A stretch of 26,122 bases of DNA from an uncultured Lachnospiraceae bacterium. GTDB taxonomy: Bacteria; Bacillota; Clostridia; Lachnospirales; Lachnospiraceae. Below the pieces are notes generated by a model that was not told where the DNA came from, did not search any database, and saw nothing but the letters and a program-made list of their open reading frames with translations. The stretch spans positions 1-26,122 of the forward strand of contig CAMTBF010000002.1 of NCBI GenBank assembly GCA_947068385.1, in the 5' to 3' direction. Shown one piece after another: positions 7,784 to 16,290 of this stretch. The translations under genes and the position numbers were made by a program. Position 1 is the first letter of the stretch. Every line of letters starts with the position of its first letter.

Positions 7784-8856
7784 GGATTGTGGCGGTTCAG
7801 GTATTGATATTGATTCTCCTGCTGTTTCCGGTTCCCGTGGCCGTGGGCGGCCTGTGCGCCCGTGGGGACAGCGGGGGGAGCGGCCTGGCTTTCCGGTGGG
7901 TGGGCGGGCAGTTCCTGCTGTGGGCAGGATTCCAGCTGATTTGCGTGCCCATGATCTTGCGGCAGCGGCGGTTCTCCCATATGGCGATGCTTTTTGCGGG
8001 GTATACGGTTCTGCTCCTGCTCCTGGCGGCAGCGGTGGAGCTGCGGCGCAGGAGGAGGGAGGGGGCATGGTCCTTCCTGCCTGCCAGGAGGGCGGAGGGC
8101 GGGAAGCCCGGGGAGGGCGTTCTGCTCTGGGCCGTGTTCTGGGGGCTCCTGCTCTTCCAGCTGGTGCAGGCGGTGCGGCTGGCCTACGGGGATACGGACG
8201 ATGCGTATTATGTGGCCGTAGCCAGCGTGGCCGAGAATTCCGACACCATGTACCAGGTGCTGCCCTATACGGGGGGCGGGACCCAGCTGGACAGCAGGCA
8301 CGGGCTGGCGCCCTTTCCGCTGTGGATCGCCTTCCTGGCCAAGCTGTCGGGGATGCGGGTGGTGACGGTGGCCCAGGTGGCGCTGCCGGTGGCGCTGATC
8401 GCCATGACCTACGGGATCTACCGGGTGTTCGCGGCGGAGCTGTTCCCGGCCAGCAGGGGCCAGCAGGCGTTGTTCCTGATATTCACGGAGATCCTGGTGC
8501 TGTTCGGGAACTATTCCATCTACACGGTGGAGAACTTCATGATCGCCAGGAGCAGGCAGGGCAAGGCGGCCCTGGGGAACATCGTGATCCCCTTCCTGCT
8601 GCTGCTATTGCTCCTGCTGCTGCGCAGGCTCCAGGAGAAGGAGCGGATCCCCCTGGCGCTCTATGCGCTGTTCGGCGCGGCGGCCCTGACGGGATGCCTG
8701 TGCAGCACCCTGGGGGCTCTGCTGGTATGCATGGCCATCGGGCTGGCGGGGCTGCTGGGGGCCGTGTGCTATAAGCGGCCGGGGATACTGCCGCCCCTGA
8801 TCGCCTGCTGCCTGCCCTGCGTGGCGTATGCGGTTCTGTACCTGCTTTTTGACTAG
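7780..8856 (+). CDS. Polytopic membrane protein, possible DUF6077-type
   Basis: The product has 358 residues, almost entirely membrane helices (about nine or ten). A conserved-looking loop, YGDTDDAYYVAVASVAEN, follows the fourth helix. This Asp-rich loop resembles both the DUF6077 proteins I remember from Lachnospiraceae and the acidic first-loop motif of GT-C enzymes; neither was tested. The start overlaps the preceding stop (ATGA), so translation is probably coupled. The start upstream in the same frame would lie inside the preceding gene and was rejected. The protein ends abruptly after a helix (AVLYLLFD), and the next gene begins 25 bases later with more helices. The two might be halves of one machine. 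Confidence 0.72.
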   Translation: MRIVAVQVLILILLLFPVPVAVGGLCARGDSGGSGLAFRWVGGQFLLWAGFQLICVPMILRQRRFSHMAMLFAGYTVLLLLLAAAVELRRRRREGAWSFLPARRAEGGKPGEGVLLWAVFWGLLLFQLVQAVRLAYGDTDDAYYVAVASVAENSDTMYQVLPYTGGGTQLDSRHGLAPFPLWIAFLAKLSGMRVVTVAQVALPVALIAMTYGIYRVFAAELFPASRGQQALFLIFTEILVLFGNYSIYTVENFMIARSRQGKAALGNIVIPFLLLLLLLLLRRLQEKERIPLALYALFGAAALTGCLCSTLGALLVCMAIGLAGLLGAVCYKRPGILPPLIACCLPCVAYAVLYLLFD

Positions 8857-8881
8857 GGACTGTATTTGGAGACGGTCCCTT

Positions 8882-9682
8882 ATGACGGGAGGGCGTATGT
8901 GGAGCGAAGTAGCTGGCTTGTTTCGGGAATACATGGGCACGGGGCTGATGGGGATATGGTATGTCCTGTGCCTTGTCTGGCTGTGGATCAATGAGAAGTG
9001 CAGGCCCAGGAGGATCCTCTTCCTCTATCTGCCGCTGGCGCTGCTGTTCCTGTACTTCAATCCCCTGTTCGCCGGGGTGGTGTACGGGGTGGTGGGCAGC
9101 GAGATCTATTACCGGATCCTGTGGCTGCTCCCCATCACGATCGTGATCGCGTATACATGCGCATGCATATACGGACGGATGGCGCAGGAAAAAAGGCTCA
9201 GGGCGGATCTGTTCGCGCTCTGCGCCGCAGGCCTGATCGGGATATCGGGAAGCTATGTCTACAGCAGCCCCCTCTTCTCCCGGGCGGAGAACATCTACCA
9301 TGTGCCGGACGCGGTGGTGGAGATCTGTGACGCCATCCAGGTGCCGGGGCGGGAGGTCATGGCGGTGTTCCCCCTGGAGCTGGTGCAGTACGTGCGCCAG
9401 TATTCCCCGGTGACCTGCATGCCCTATGGCCGGGAGCTGACAGTGAACAAATGGCATTACCACAATCCCCTCCGGGACGAGATGGAGCGGGAGGTCATCC
9501 AGATGGAGACCCTGGCCCCCATGGCCACCTTGACCGGCTGCCATTATGTGATATTCCGCCCCGGCCAGAAGGTCCGGGGGAAGCCGGAGGACTACGGCTG
9601 GGAGCGGTTCGGGGAGGCCCGGGGGTATGTCATCTACCGGAACACGGCCGTGGAGCTGAGCGCTCCGGCTGCCGGGGAGTGA
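8882..9682 (+). CDS. Membrane protein with C-terminal soluble domain, unknown function
   Basis: The product is about 266 residues. Three or four membrane helices (up to about residue 120, including YRILWLLPITIVIAY) are followed by a soluble domain with IYHVPDAVVEICDAI, MAVFPLELVQYVRQY and MPYGRE, ending in a segment that reads like a core beta strand (YVIYRN). I recall similar C-terminal blocks in unnamed Lachnospiraceae membrane proteins but cannot attach a function. The start is uncertain. ATG 8882 has GGAG 10 bases upstream, and ATG 8897 has GGGAGGG only 3 bases upstream. Its stop codon abuts the stop of the opposing gene with no gap. Confidence 0.68.
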   Translation: MTGGRMWSEVAGLFREYMGTGLMGIWYVLCLVWLWINEKCRPRRILFLYLPLALLFLYFNPLFAGVVYGVVGSEIYYRILWLLPITIVIAYTCACIYGRMAQEKRLRADLFALCAAGLIGISGSYVYSSPLFSRAENIYHVPDAVVEICDAIQVPGREVMAVFPLELVQYVRQYSPVTCMPYGRELTVNKWHYHNPLRDEMEREVIQMETLAPMATLTGCHYVIFRPGQKVRGKPEDYGWERFGEARGYVIYRNTAVELSAPAAGE

Positions 9683-10852
9683 CTATTCCTGGGAGCCTGC
9701 GCTTCTGGGATCCTGATTATAGTAGTTGAGCGCGTAGGCGAAGCGCTCGGCTACTTTTTTTCTGCCCTTCAGGTTCAGGTGGAGGTTGTCCTCCAGATAT
9801 TTTTTCGCGTTGTCCTCGTTGATGGTGTTGTATATGTTGTCCACAAAGGTGGTGCTCCTGGAGACGCAGGAGGCGTACTGCAGGATGGCGTAGATGCTCA
9901 GCACGTCCTGCCCGTAGCGCTTCATGTCGCTGCTGATGTACTCCCCGTTGTCGTCCAGGGCAAAGGCGTAGGTGGGGGACATGATGATGACACGGGTATC
10001 GGGGGAGAAATAGTGCAGGTATTCGATGATGGCCTCCGTGTTGCCCGCGAAGGTGGTGATGTCGGTGGCGTTGCCCGGATTGCTCATGGGGCGTCCGGCC
10101 AGATAGTCGCTGGCGTCATACATGACCACGATGACGTCCACGTCGTCCAGGTCGATGGACTTCAGGGTGTCATAGACCTCCCTGGCCTCGGGCGGGGCCT
10201 CGTCGCCCAGAAGCTCCAGCGCCTCCAGGTACTCCGCGTCCGCTCTCTCGCTGCCGGCCAGGATGTTGCACAGCCAGTAGGCGTTGAACACGTCCCAGGG
10301 GACGGTGTCCGCGTGCAGCTCGTTGAGCACGGTGGTCATGAGGCTCCCGCTGACGGAGCAGTTGTAGATGGTGGCCCCCGTCTCCTTCTCCATGAGGCGC
10401 ACCAGATTGTCCTCGGAGCCCCTGTCGTCCGCAAAGGGCGCGTTGCCGAAGGCCAGGATCGTGGCGCCCTGGCTGTAGTCCTTGTAGACGGGATTGTTGG
10501 AATCGTCCAGGAGGGGCAGGATCGTATCGTAGGTATCGCTGTACTCCCCGGGCCCGTCTGAGAAGATCTCGTCCAGGTCCACGTACTCGCCGAAGGTCAT
10601 GACCTTATACACGATTCCCGCCACGAAGAGCACCGCCACTGCCAGCAGGACGGTGTGGATATTGAGCCAGGAGGCAGGGCCCCGCTTCTTCCCGTCCTCC
10701 TGCCCGTCAGGCTCCCCGTCAGTGGGCCGGGAGCCGTCCGATGCGCCCGGCCTGGCATCGCCCGGGGCGTCCTGGGCCTCCAGGTCTATGATGTCCAGGT
10801 CGGGGATTCTGTGCTGCTGTGGGTCGCTGTGGGAAAGTTTTCTGTTCTTCAT
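9683..10852 (-). CDS. Membrane-anchored SGNH-fold protein lacking catalytic Ser and Asn
   Basis: The protein has 389 residues: an acidic cytoplasmic N-terminus (1-60), one membrane helix (about 66-85) and an extracytoplasmic SGNH-like domain. It aligns by eye with the SGNH protein at 1894-2787: FGNAPF for FGDSVY, YNCSVSG for YNASMGG, YDASDYLAGRP for GVNDYHAGTP, SPTYAF for TPTYTW, and DNLHLN for DGLHPN. The catalytic Asp and His (355, 358) remain. The nucleophile position is Ala138 and the oxyanion Asn position is Ser248, so ordinary SGNH catalysis looks impossible. It may be a glycan-binding or regulatory pseudoenzyme. The start at 10852 has GGAG 7 bases upstream on the minus strand. The reading frame extends 10 codons further without a site. 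It is the only minus-strand gene. Confidence 0.82.
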   Translation of the reverse strand: MKNRKLSHSDPQQHRIPDLDIIDLEAQDAPGDARPGASDGSRPTDGEPDGQEDGKKRGPASWLNIHTVLLAVAVLFVAGIVYKVMTFGEYVDLDEIFSDGPGEYSDTYDTILPLLDDSNNPVYKDYSQGATILAFGNAPFADDRGSEDNLVRLMEKETGATIYNCSVSGSLMTTVLNELHADTVPWDVFNAYWLCNILAGSERADAEYLEALELLGDEAPPEAREVYDTLKSIDLDDVDVIVVMYDASDYLAGRPMSNPGNATDITTFAGNTEAIIEYLHYFSPDTRVIIMSPTYAFALDDNGEYISSDMKRYGQDVLSIYAILQYASCVSRSTTFVDNIYNTINEDNAKKYLEDNLHLNLKGRKKVAERFAYALNYYNQDPRSAGSQE

Positions 10853-10888
10853 AGGTATTCTCCGTTTCTTTATGAATCTCATTTTACT

Positions 10889-10918
10889 ATTATGAGAGGC
10901 GAAAGTCCATAATATTAA
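10889..10918 (-). promoter_or_regulatory. Possible promoter of the minus-strand SGNH-fold gene
   Basis: On the minus strand TTAATA (10918-10913, 4 of 6 match to TTGACA), an 18-base spacer and CATAAT (10894-10889, 5 of 6 match to TATAAT) precede the ATG at 10852. The implied leader is about 30 bases and includes the GGAG site. The match is modest, and A+T-rich DNA yields such hits easily. Confidence 0.35.
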
Positions 10919-10922
10919 TGGG

Positions 10923-10942
10923 ACTTTAAAAGTTTTTAAAGT
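10923..10942. promoter_or_regulatory. 20-bp palindrome in divergent intergenic region, candidate operator
   Basis: ACTTTAAAA (10923-10931), GT, TTTTAAAGT (10934-10942) form a perfect 9-base inverted repeat around a 2-base centre. It sits just upstream of the possible minus-strand -35 and about 42 bases upstream of the plus-strand -35. Two abutting copies of ATTTTAAG follow at 10943-10958. The stretch stands out as A+T-rich in very G+C-rich DNA. It could be an operator, an UP element, or both. Confidence 0.45.
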
Positions 10943-10983
10943 ATTTTAAGATTTTAAGAAATTATGAAGAAATGGGATTTCGC

Positions 10984-11012
10984 TTGAAGAAGCGCAGAAA
11001 GGATGCTATACT
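10984..11012 (+). promoter_or_regulatory. Sigma-A-type promoter for the large GH25 gene
   Basis: TTGAAG (10984-10989) and TATACT (11007-11012) are separated by exactly 17 bases, and TGC directly precedes the -10, giving an extended -10 (TGCTATACT). Initiation near 11018 would give a leader of roughly 38 bases before ATG 11056. A/T tracts lie immediately upstream. This is the best promoter in the window. Confidence 0.65.
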
Positions 11013-11055
11013 ATTACAGAATTATTACGGTTTCGTTTTGGAAAGGGAAATGAGG

Positions 11056-14000
11056 ATGAAAAAGTTGTTCAGCCGTTCTGATAAAATGGCCCGGGATCGG
11101 GAAGCATATGAGGGACAGGAGCATGACTGGGACAGCGACGGGGGAGATCCCGTGTATGAGGATGCCTATGAAGGCTCTTATGAAGAGGCGGAATATGCGG
11201 ACGCAGAGGCCTACATGGAAGACGGGGCGGACATGCATGATATAGACGGCATGGCGGACGAGGACGAGGGGATGTACGCCTGGGAGGCGGAGGAGGACGG
11301 CGGCTGGCCGGGGTACGGCGCGGAGGAAGAGGACGCTTCCTACGGGGAAGAAGAGTACGCCTATGCCCGGGGGACAAGGGCCGCCGGGACTTTCGCGGAG
11401 GATGGCTCCTACGGCGCGGAGGACGGATACGGGCCCGAGGATCCTTACGGGGATTACGGGGAGGAAGCGTCCGCCGATGCATACGACATAGAGGAACGAT
11501 ACGAGGAGTACGGAGAGTACGGAGAGCACGGGGCGGCTCCCGCCGGGCGGACGGCTTCCCGGTCCGGGGAGATGCAGTCCCGCTCCAGAGATGTACAGCC
11601 CCGCTCCGCAGCAGCGCGGCCCCGTCCCAGGGAGACGGCTTCCCGCCCCGGGGGCGCACAGGCGAAGAAGCCCGGCGGGGGCTTCCTGGCGAAGCTGGGG
11701 AGGGCGCTGCGGGGCATGGACACCATGGACAAGGTGATGGCAGGCACCGGCGTAGCGGTGCTGGTCCTGGCGATCGTGACGGCCTGCGTGTTCTTCAGCG
11801 CCAGCGCCGCCCGCAGGCAGGTGGCCGATTTCGCCGATGTGGGCGCGCAGCTGGACGGCATCGCCATGATCGGGGAGCAGGGGCTGCTGGCCGTGGCCAA
11901 TGCCCACAGGTCCGCGGCATCCGACGTAGTGGAGGAGGACTCCCAGGAGAAGCCGAAGAAGGACTATGACGAAAGCGGCTATGAGAGGCAGATATCCGTG
12001 CTGCCCAGCTTCACCTCCATCCAGAAGGACCTGAAGATCAAGTTCGTCAATAAGAAGACGGAGAAGCTGGTGCCCAATGTGCCCTTCTCCGTGACGGTGA
12101 CGGACGCGGACGGCAAGACGGCCATCTGGTCGGATGACGACATGGACGGAATCATCTATAAAAAGGAGATCAAGCCGGGTACATACAAGGTGGCCATGGA
12201 GGCCCTGACGGATGAAAGGTATGCCGATTACATCCTCTCCCTGGACACCCAGTCCGTGGAGGTCAAGAAGGAGATCGACTACAAGAAGGTAGACGTGTCC
12301 AATGAGGTGAAGCAGGAGAGCGAGGTCAACGCCAAGCTGGAGGACACCAAGAAGAACGACACCCAGGTGGAGTCCAGCCTGCAGGATACGGTGCCCTGGG
12401 TGGAGAGCAGCGTGGTGGCCACCTCCTACGAGGCGGTGGACAGGAGCACCATACCGGATCCCATGACCCTGGCGGCGGGGAGATGGCTCCTGCACATGGG
12501 CGAGGATGCCGCCGGATTGGCGGAGGAAGGGGCCCGCACGGAAGGGACGACCGAGGATGTGCCCAGTGGGACGGCCGAGGATCCGGGCCAGGATCCCGGG
12601 GACGGGACGGATGTACCGGATCCCACGGAAACGCCCACGCCTACGCCCACCCTCACGCCGACTCCGACCCCGGAACCGACGCCCACCCCCACGCCTACGC
12701 CGACCCCGGAACCGACCCCGACGCCTACGCCGGAACCTACTCCCACGCCCACCCCGACGCCCACCCCCACGCCGACCCTGGCACCGGTGAGCGTCACCGT
12801 GAACCAGGCGGCCCTGACCGGCACGGTGGGCGGGACAATGGCGGCACTTGCCACGGCGACGGGCTCCAAGGAGGGCGGCGCCATCGAGTACATCATCAGC
12901 TCGGACAACGCCGCGGTGGCCACCGCCGTGATCGACGCGAAGGGCAATATCACGATACAGGGCAAGGCCGCCGGCACGGCGAACCTGACCATAACGGCGA
13001 ACTATAAGGACGGCAAGGCGGAGACCGCCGGGAAGGCCGTGCTCACCGTGACCATCAAGGGCGAGATGGTGATGCGGCTGGACAAGAACGCCCTGACGGT
13101 GTACACCCAGACATCGGTGAACGTCACCGCCACCGTAGTCAACGCGTCCTCCGCGGTGAACGTGACGGCCACGTCCTCCGACGCGGGGAAGGCCTCCGTC
13201 AGCGCCCAGGGCAATGTGGTCACGGTCACCGGCGTGGCGGAGGGCAGCGCCACCGTCACCATCAGCTACACGGAGGGGACGGAGACCGTCACGGCCACCT
13301 GCGCCGTGGCCGTGAAGCGCAATCCCAGAGAGGATACCCGCACCCTTTTAAAGGATGTAAGCGGCAGGCAGATATACGTCCTGGAGAACAATAATTACCG
13401 GGAGGCCACCAGCGCGGATTATTACACGGCAGGCGCCTTCTATGTGAAGGCGGACGCCAAATACACCGGCTGGCAGACCATCGACGGGAAGGTGTACTAC
13501 TTCACGGCCGACGGCAACAAGGTCACGGGAGAGCAGGTCATCCAGGGGGCGAAGTACAATTTCGCCAGCGACGGCTCTCTGGTGGTAGGCAGCGGCACCA
13601 TGGGCATCGACGTGTCCAAATGGAACGGGAAGATCCAGTGGAGCGCGGTGAAGAATTCCGGCATCTCCTACGTAATCATACGCTGCGGCTACCGGGGCTC
13701 CACGGAGGGCAAGCTGATCATGGATCCCAGGTTCGAGGAGAACATACAGGGAGCCATCGCCGCCGGACTGAAGGTGGGCGTCTACTTCTACTCCCAGGCC
13801 CTGGATGAGATCGAGGCCGTGGAGGAGGCTTCCATGGTGCTGGACCAGATCAGGAACTACAAGATCTCCTACCCGGTATTCCTGGATGTGGAGTCCAGCG
13901 GCGGCCGGGGCGACCGCATCGACAAGACCGCCAGGACGGCCGTGTGCAGGGCATTCTGCCAGACCATCCAGAACGCCGGCTACACGGCGGGGGTCTACTC

Positions 14001-14187
14001 CAACAAGCACTGGCTGGAGACCCAGATAGACGCCGCGTCCTTAAGCGCGTACAAGATATGGCTGGCCCAGTACGCGGCGGCCCCTACCTACAAGGGCAGG
14101 TACGATCTGTGGCAGTACAGGTCCACGGGCAGCGTCAGCGGCATCAGCGGCAACGTGGACATGAACATCAGCTACCTTGGCTATTGA
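11056..14187 (+). CDS. Large membrane-anchored GH25 muramidase with Ig-like and cell-wall-binding modules
   Basis: The 1043-residue protein should cut the N-acetylmuramyl-N-acetylglucosamine bond of peptidoglycan. Order of parts: a very acidic, Tyr/Glu/Asp-rich cytoplasmic region (1-226, with a basic Ser/Arg stretch before the membrane), a membrane helix (about 227-252), an Ig/SpaA-like module (about 326-405) carrying DDDMDGIIY, a Pro-Thr linker (523-577), two Big2-type Ig domains (about 578-669 and 671-757), cell-wall/choline-binding-type repeats (about 806-846, [12 protein letters not shown]) and the GH25 domain (849-1043). Catalytic candidates are Asp852 in GIDVSKWNG and Asp944/Glu946 in LDVES. 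I chose ATG 11056 (AAAGGG 8 bases upstream). The in-frame ATG at 10972 precedes the promoter -35. ATG 11050 is an alternative. Confidence 0.9.
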   Translation: MKKLFSRSDKMARDREAYEGQEHDWDSDGGDPVYEDAYEGSYEEAEYADAEAYMEDGADMHDIDGMADEDEGMYAWEAEEDGGWPGYGAEEEDASYGEEEYAYARGTRAAGTFAEDGSYGAEDGYGPEDPYGDYGEEASADAYDIEERYEEYGEYGEHGAAPAGRTASRSGEMQSRSRDVQPRSAAARPRPRETASRPGGAQAKKPGGGFLAKLGRALRGMDTMDKVMAGTGVAVLVLAIVTACVFFSASAARRQVADFADVGAQLDGIAMIGEQGLLAVANAHRSAASDVVEEDSQEKPKKDYDESGYERQISVLPSFTSIQKDLKIKFVNKKTEKLVPNVPFSVTVTDADGKTAIWSDDDMDGIIYKKEIKPGTYKVAMEALTDERYADYILSLDTQSVEVKKEIDYKKVDVSNEVKQESEVNAKLEDTKKNDTQVESSLQDTVPWVESSVVATSYEAVDRSTIPDPMTLAAGRWLLHMGEDAAGLAEEGARTEGTTEDVPSGTAEDPGQDPGDGTDVPDPTETPTPTPTLTPTPTPEPTPTPTPTPTPEPTPTPTPEPTPTPTPTPTPTPTLAPVSVTVNQAALTGTVGGTMAALATATGSKEGGAIEYIISSDNAAVATAVIDAKGNITIQGKAAGTANLTITANYKDGKAETAGKAVLTVTIKGEMVMRLDKNALTVYTQTSVNVTATVVNASSAVNVTATSSDAGKASVSAQGNVVTVTGVAEGSATVTISYTEGTETVTATCAVAVKRNPREDTRTLLKDVSGRQIYVLENNNYREATSADYYTAGAFYVKADAKYTGWQTIDGKVYYFTADGNKVTGEQVIQGAKYNFASDGSLVVGSGTMGIDVSKWNGKIQWSAVKNSGISYVIIRCGYRGSTEGKLIMDPRFEENIQGAIAAGLKVGVYFYSQALDEIEAVEEASMVLDQIRNYKISYPVFLDVESSGGRGDRIDKTARTAVCRAFCQTIQNAGYTAGVYSNKHWLETQIDAASLSAYKIWLAQYAAAPTYKGRYDLWQYRSTGSVSGISGNVDMNISYLGY
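12622..12786 (+). repeat. Pro-Thr linker repeat within the GH25 gene
   Basis: About 55 codons alternate Thr and Pro with Glu-Pro at intervals ([10 protein letters not shown] type), so the DNA is a degenerate ACG/ACC-CCG/CCC repeat. It separates the membrane-proximal part from the Ig-like domains and probably forms an extended, possibly glycosylated stalk through the wall. Such DNA can change length by slippage. Confidence 0.9.
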
Positions 14188-14195
14188 CGCGGATC

Positions 14196-14231
14196 TTGAC
14201 AGGGATTCGATGGCGGGAGAATGGTTATACT
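14196..14231 (+). promoter_or_regulatory. Weak or non-standard promoter candidate before rfbB
   Basis: A perfect TTGACA (14196-14201) and a TATACT (14226-14231) lie between the GH25 stop and rfbB, but the gap is 24 bases, too long for an ordinary sigma-A promoter. No better -35 sits 16-18 bases before the TATACT. It may be an activator-dependent promoter or a chance pairing. Confidence 0.25.
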
Positions 14232-14264
14232 AAGGGCAGCTTCACCTAAGGAAGGAGAGAGAAA

Positions 14265-15347
14265 ATGCGTACTTATCTTGTGACAGGAGGCGCCGGCTTC
14301 ATCGGCTCCAACTATATCCATTATATGTTCCGGAAATACGGCGACCAGATCCGCATCATCAACGTGGATCTCCTGACCTACGCGGGCAATCTGGAGAACC
14401 TGAAGAGCCTGGAGGGCAACCCCAACTACACCTTCGTGAGGGCGGACATCTGCGACAAGGAGGCCATCTCCCGGATATTCGCGGAGAACGACATCGACCG
14501 GGTGGTGCATTTCGCGGCGGAGAGCCATGTGGACAGGAGCATCCGGGAGCCCGAGGTGTTCGTGCGCACCAATGTGCTGGGCACGGCGGTGATGCTCAAC
14601 TGCGCCAAGGAGGCCTGGGAGCTGCCGGAGGGCGGCTTCAAGCCCGGGAAGAAGTTCCTGCATGTGTCCACGGACGAGGTGTACGGCTCCCTGCCGGATG
14701 ACGACAAGGCGTTCTTCTACGAGGACACGCCCTACGATCCCCACAGCCCCTACTCCGCCAGCAAGGCGGGGGCGGACATGCTGGTGAAGTCCTATATGGA
14801 CACCTACCATTTCCCCGCCAACATCACCAACTGCTCCAACAACTACGGCCCCTATCAGTTCCCGGAGAAGCTGATCCCCCTGATCATCAACAACTGCCTC
14901 CAGGGCAGGAAGCTCCCCGTGTACGGGGACGGCAAGAACGTCAGGGACTGGCTCTACGTGGAGGACCACGCCAAGGCCATCGACATGGTCCAGGAGCAGG
15001 GAGAGCTGTTCCAGACCTACAACATCGGCGGCCACAACGAGAAGCAGAACATCGAGATCATACACATCATCATAGAGACCCTGCAGGAGATGCTGCCGGA
15101 CGACGACCCCAGAAAGGCGCATGTGACCACAGACCTGATCACCTATGTGGAGGACCGCAAGGGACATGACCGCAGATACGCCATCGCGCCGGACAAGATC
15201 AAGGCCGCCATCGGCTGGCAGCCGGAGACCATGTTCAAGGAGGGCATCCGCAAGACCATCCAGTGGTTCTTCGAGCATGAGGAGTGGATGAGGAACGTGA
15301 CCAGCGGCGATTACCAGAAATATTACGCCGACATGTACGGAAAGTAA
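14265..15347 (+). CDS. rfbB: dTDP-glucose 4,6-dehydratase
   Basis: RfbB/RmlB oxidises, dehydrates and reduces dTDP-glucose to dTDP-4-keto-6-deoxyglucose using bound NAD+. It is a 360-residue short-chain dehydrogenase/reductase family protein. Visible are the Rossmann GGAGFIG at residues 8-14, [12 protein letters not shown], the STDEVYG motif with catalytic Asp137/Glu138, YSASKAG with Tyr163 and Lys167, and [15 protein letters not shown]. The length is normal. AAGGAG at 14252-14257 gives a spacer of about 7. The product feeds RfbC and the RffA-type aminotransferase in this window, so it stands at a branch point. The 77 bases upstream hold only the weak promoter candidate. Confidence 0.96.
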   Translation: MRTYLVTGGAGFIGSNYIHYMFRKYGDQIRIINVDLLTYAGNLENLKSLEGNPNYTFVRADICDKEAISRIFAENDIDRVVHFAAESHVDRSIREPEVFVRTNVLGTAVMLNCAKEAWELPEGGFKPGKKFLHVSTDEVYGSLPDDDKAFFYEDTPYDPHSPYSASKAGADMLVKSYMDTYHFPANITNCSNNYGPYQFPEKLIPLIINNCLQGRKLPVYGDGKNVRDWLYVEDHAKAIDMVQEQGELFQTYNIGGHNEKQNIEIIHIIIETLQEMLPDDDPRKAHVTTDLITYVEDRKGHDRRYAIAPDKIKAAIGWQPETMFKEGIRKTIQWFFEHEEWMRNVTSGDYQKYYADMYGK

Positions 15348-15359
15348 GGAATTGTTCAG

Positions 15360-15387
15360 AATGGGGACGAATCACATCGTTCCCATT
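15360..15387 (+). promoter_or_regulatory. Hairpin between rfbB and rfbA
   Basis: AATGGGGACGA (15360-15370) pairs with TCGTTCCCATT (15377-15387) over 11 positions, with one G-T wobble and a 6-base loop. Only a short broken T-tract follows (GCGTTTTG), so it is at most a partial terminator, an mRNA-stability element or a protein-binding site. It lies 33 bases before the rfbA start. Confidence 0.5.
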
Positions 15388-15420
15388 TGGCGCGTTTTGA
15401 TACGCAGACGGAGGTATGTT

Positions 15421-16290
15421 ATGAAGGGAATCATTTTAGCGGGAGGCTCCGGCACCAGGCTGTATCCCCTGACCAAGGCGGTCTCCAAGCAGATCATGCC
15501 GGTATACGATAAGCCGATGATCTATTATCCCATGTCCACCTTGATGCTGGCGGGCATCCGGGAGATCCTGATCATCTCCACCCCCAGGGACCTGCCCGTG
15601 TTCCGGGAGCTTTTGGGGGACGGGCATCAGCTTGGCATGGAGCTGTCCTACGCGGTGCAGGAGCAGCCCAACGGGCTGGCGGAGAGCTTCCTGATCGGGG
15701 CGGACTTCATAGGCGGCGACAGGGTGGCCCTGGTGCTGGGGGACAATATCTTCTACGGCCAGAGCTTCTCACGGGTGCTGCGGGAGGTTGCGGCCAGGGA
15801 GAAGGGGGCCACCATCTTCGGCTATTATGTCCGCGACCCCAGGGAGTACGGGGTGGTGGAGTTCGACGAGAGCGGCAAGGCCCTCTCCATCGAGGAGAAG
15901 CCGGAGAAGCCTAAGAGCAACTACGCGGTGCCGGGCCTGTATTTCTATGACAATGATGTAGTGGAGATTGCCAGGAACGTGAAGCCCTCGGCCAGGGGGG
16001 AGCTGGAGATCACCAGCGTGAACAATGAATACCTGCGCAGGGGGACGCTGCGGGTGGAGACCCTGGGGCGGGGCTTCGCCTGGCTGGACACGGGGAACCA
16101 TGACTCCCTGCTGGACGCGGCGGACTTCGTGGCGGCCTTCCAGAAGAGGCAGGGCCTCTACATCTCCTGCATCGAGGAGATCGCCTACAAGAGAGGCTTC
16201 ATCGACAAGGAGCAGCTCCTTGCGCTGGCCCAGCCTCTGATGAAGACCCATTACGGGGAATATCTGGTAGAGGTAGCAAATGGACTCTAA
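15421..16290 (+). CDS. rfbA: Glucose-1-phosphate thymidylyltransferase
   Basis: RfbA/RmlA joins dTTP and glucose-1-phosphate to give dTDP-glucose, the first and usually feedback-inhibited step of dTDP-sugar synthesis. The 289-residue protein has the normal short-form length. The N-terminus [18 protein letters not shown] is the nucleotide-binding loop, followed by [23 protein letters not shown] with the metal-binding Asp, [20 protein letters not shown] and the C-terminal [18 protein letters not shown] at 15410-15414 with a 6-base spacer places the start at 15421; the open frame upstream to 15352 runs through the hairpin and is unlikely to be translated. Its last 11 bases overlap the start of the second GH25 gene. 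Confidence 0.96.
   Translation: MKGIILAGGSGTRLYPLTKAVSKQIMPVYDKPMIYYPMSTLMLAGIREILIISTPRDLPVFRELLGDGHQLGMELSYAVQEQPNGLAESFLIGADFIGGDRVALVLGDNIFYGQSFSRVLREVAAREKGATIFGYYVRDPREYGVVEFDESGKALSIEEKPEKPKSNYAVPGLYFYDNDVVEIARNVKPSARGELEITSVNNEYLRRGTLRVETLGRGFAWLDTGNHDSLLDAADFVAAFQKRQGLYISCIEEIAYKRGFIDKEQLLALAQPLMKTHYGEYLVEVANGL

Noticed and set aside
8828..8896. Frameshift that split one protein into the genes at 7780-8856 and 8882-9682
   Set aside because: I tested whether the other frame past 8856 continued the first protein; it gives unrelated sequence and soon stops, and the second gene starts with its own plausible membrane segments. A natural two-gene arrangement is more likely, though a read-level check would settle it.
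10972..11055. Earlier start (10972) for the large GH25 protein
   Set aside because: It lies upstream of the -35 element of the best promoter, so it would not be on that transcript, and it lacks a ribosome-binding site.
12622..12786. Possible CRISPR-like array
   Set aside because: The short-period repeat is in frame and encodes Thr-Pro; there are no spacers or conserved long repeats.
12426..12992. Minus-strand frame with long Gly-Val repeats
   Set aside because: It is the antisense reading of the Pro-Thr linker of the GH25 gene, not a separate elastin-like protein.
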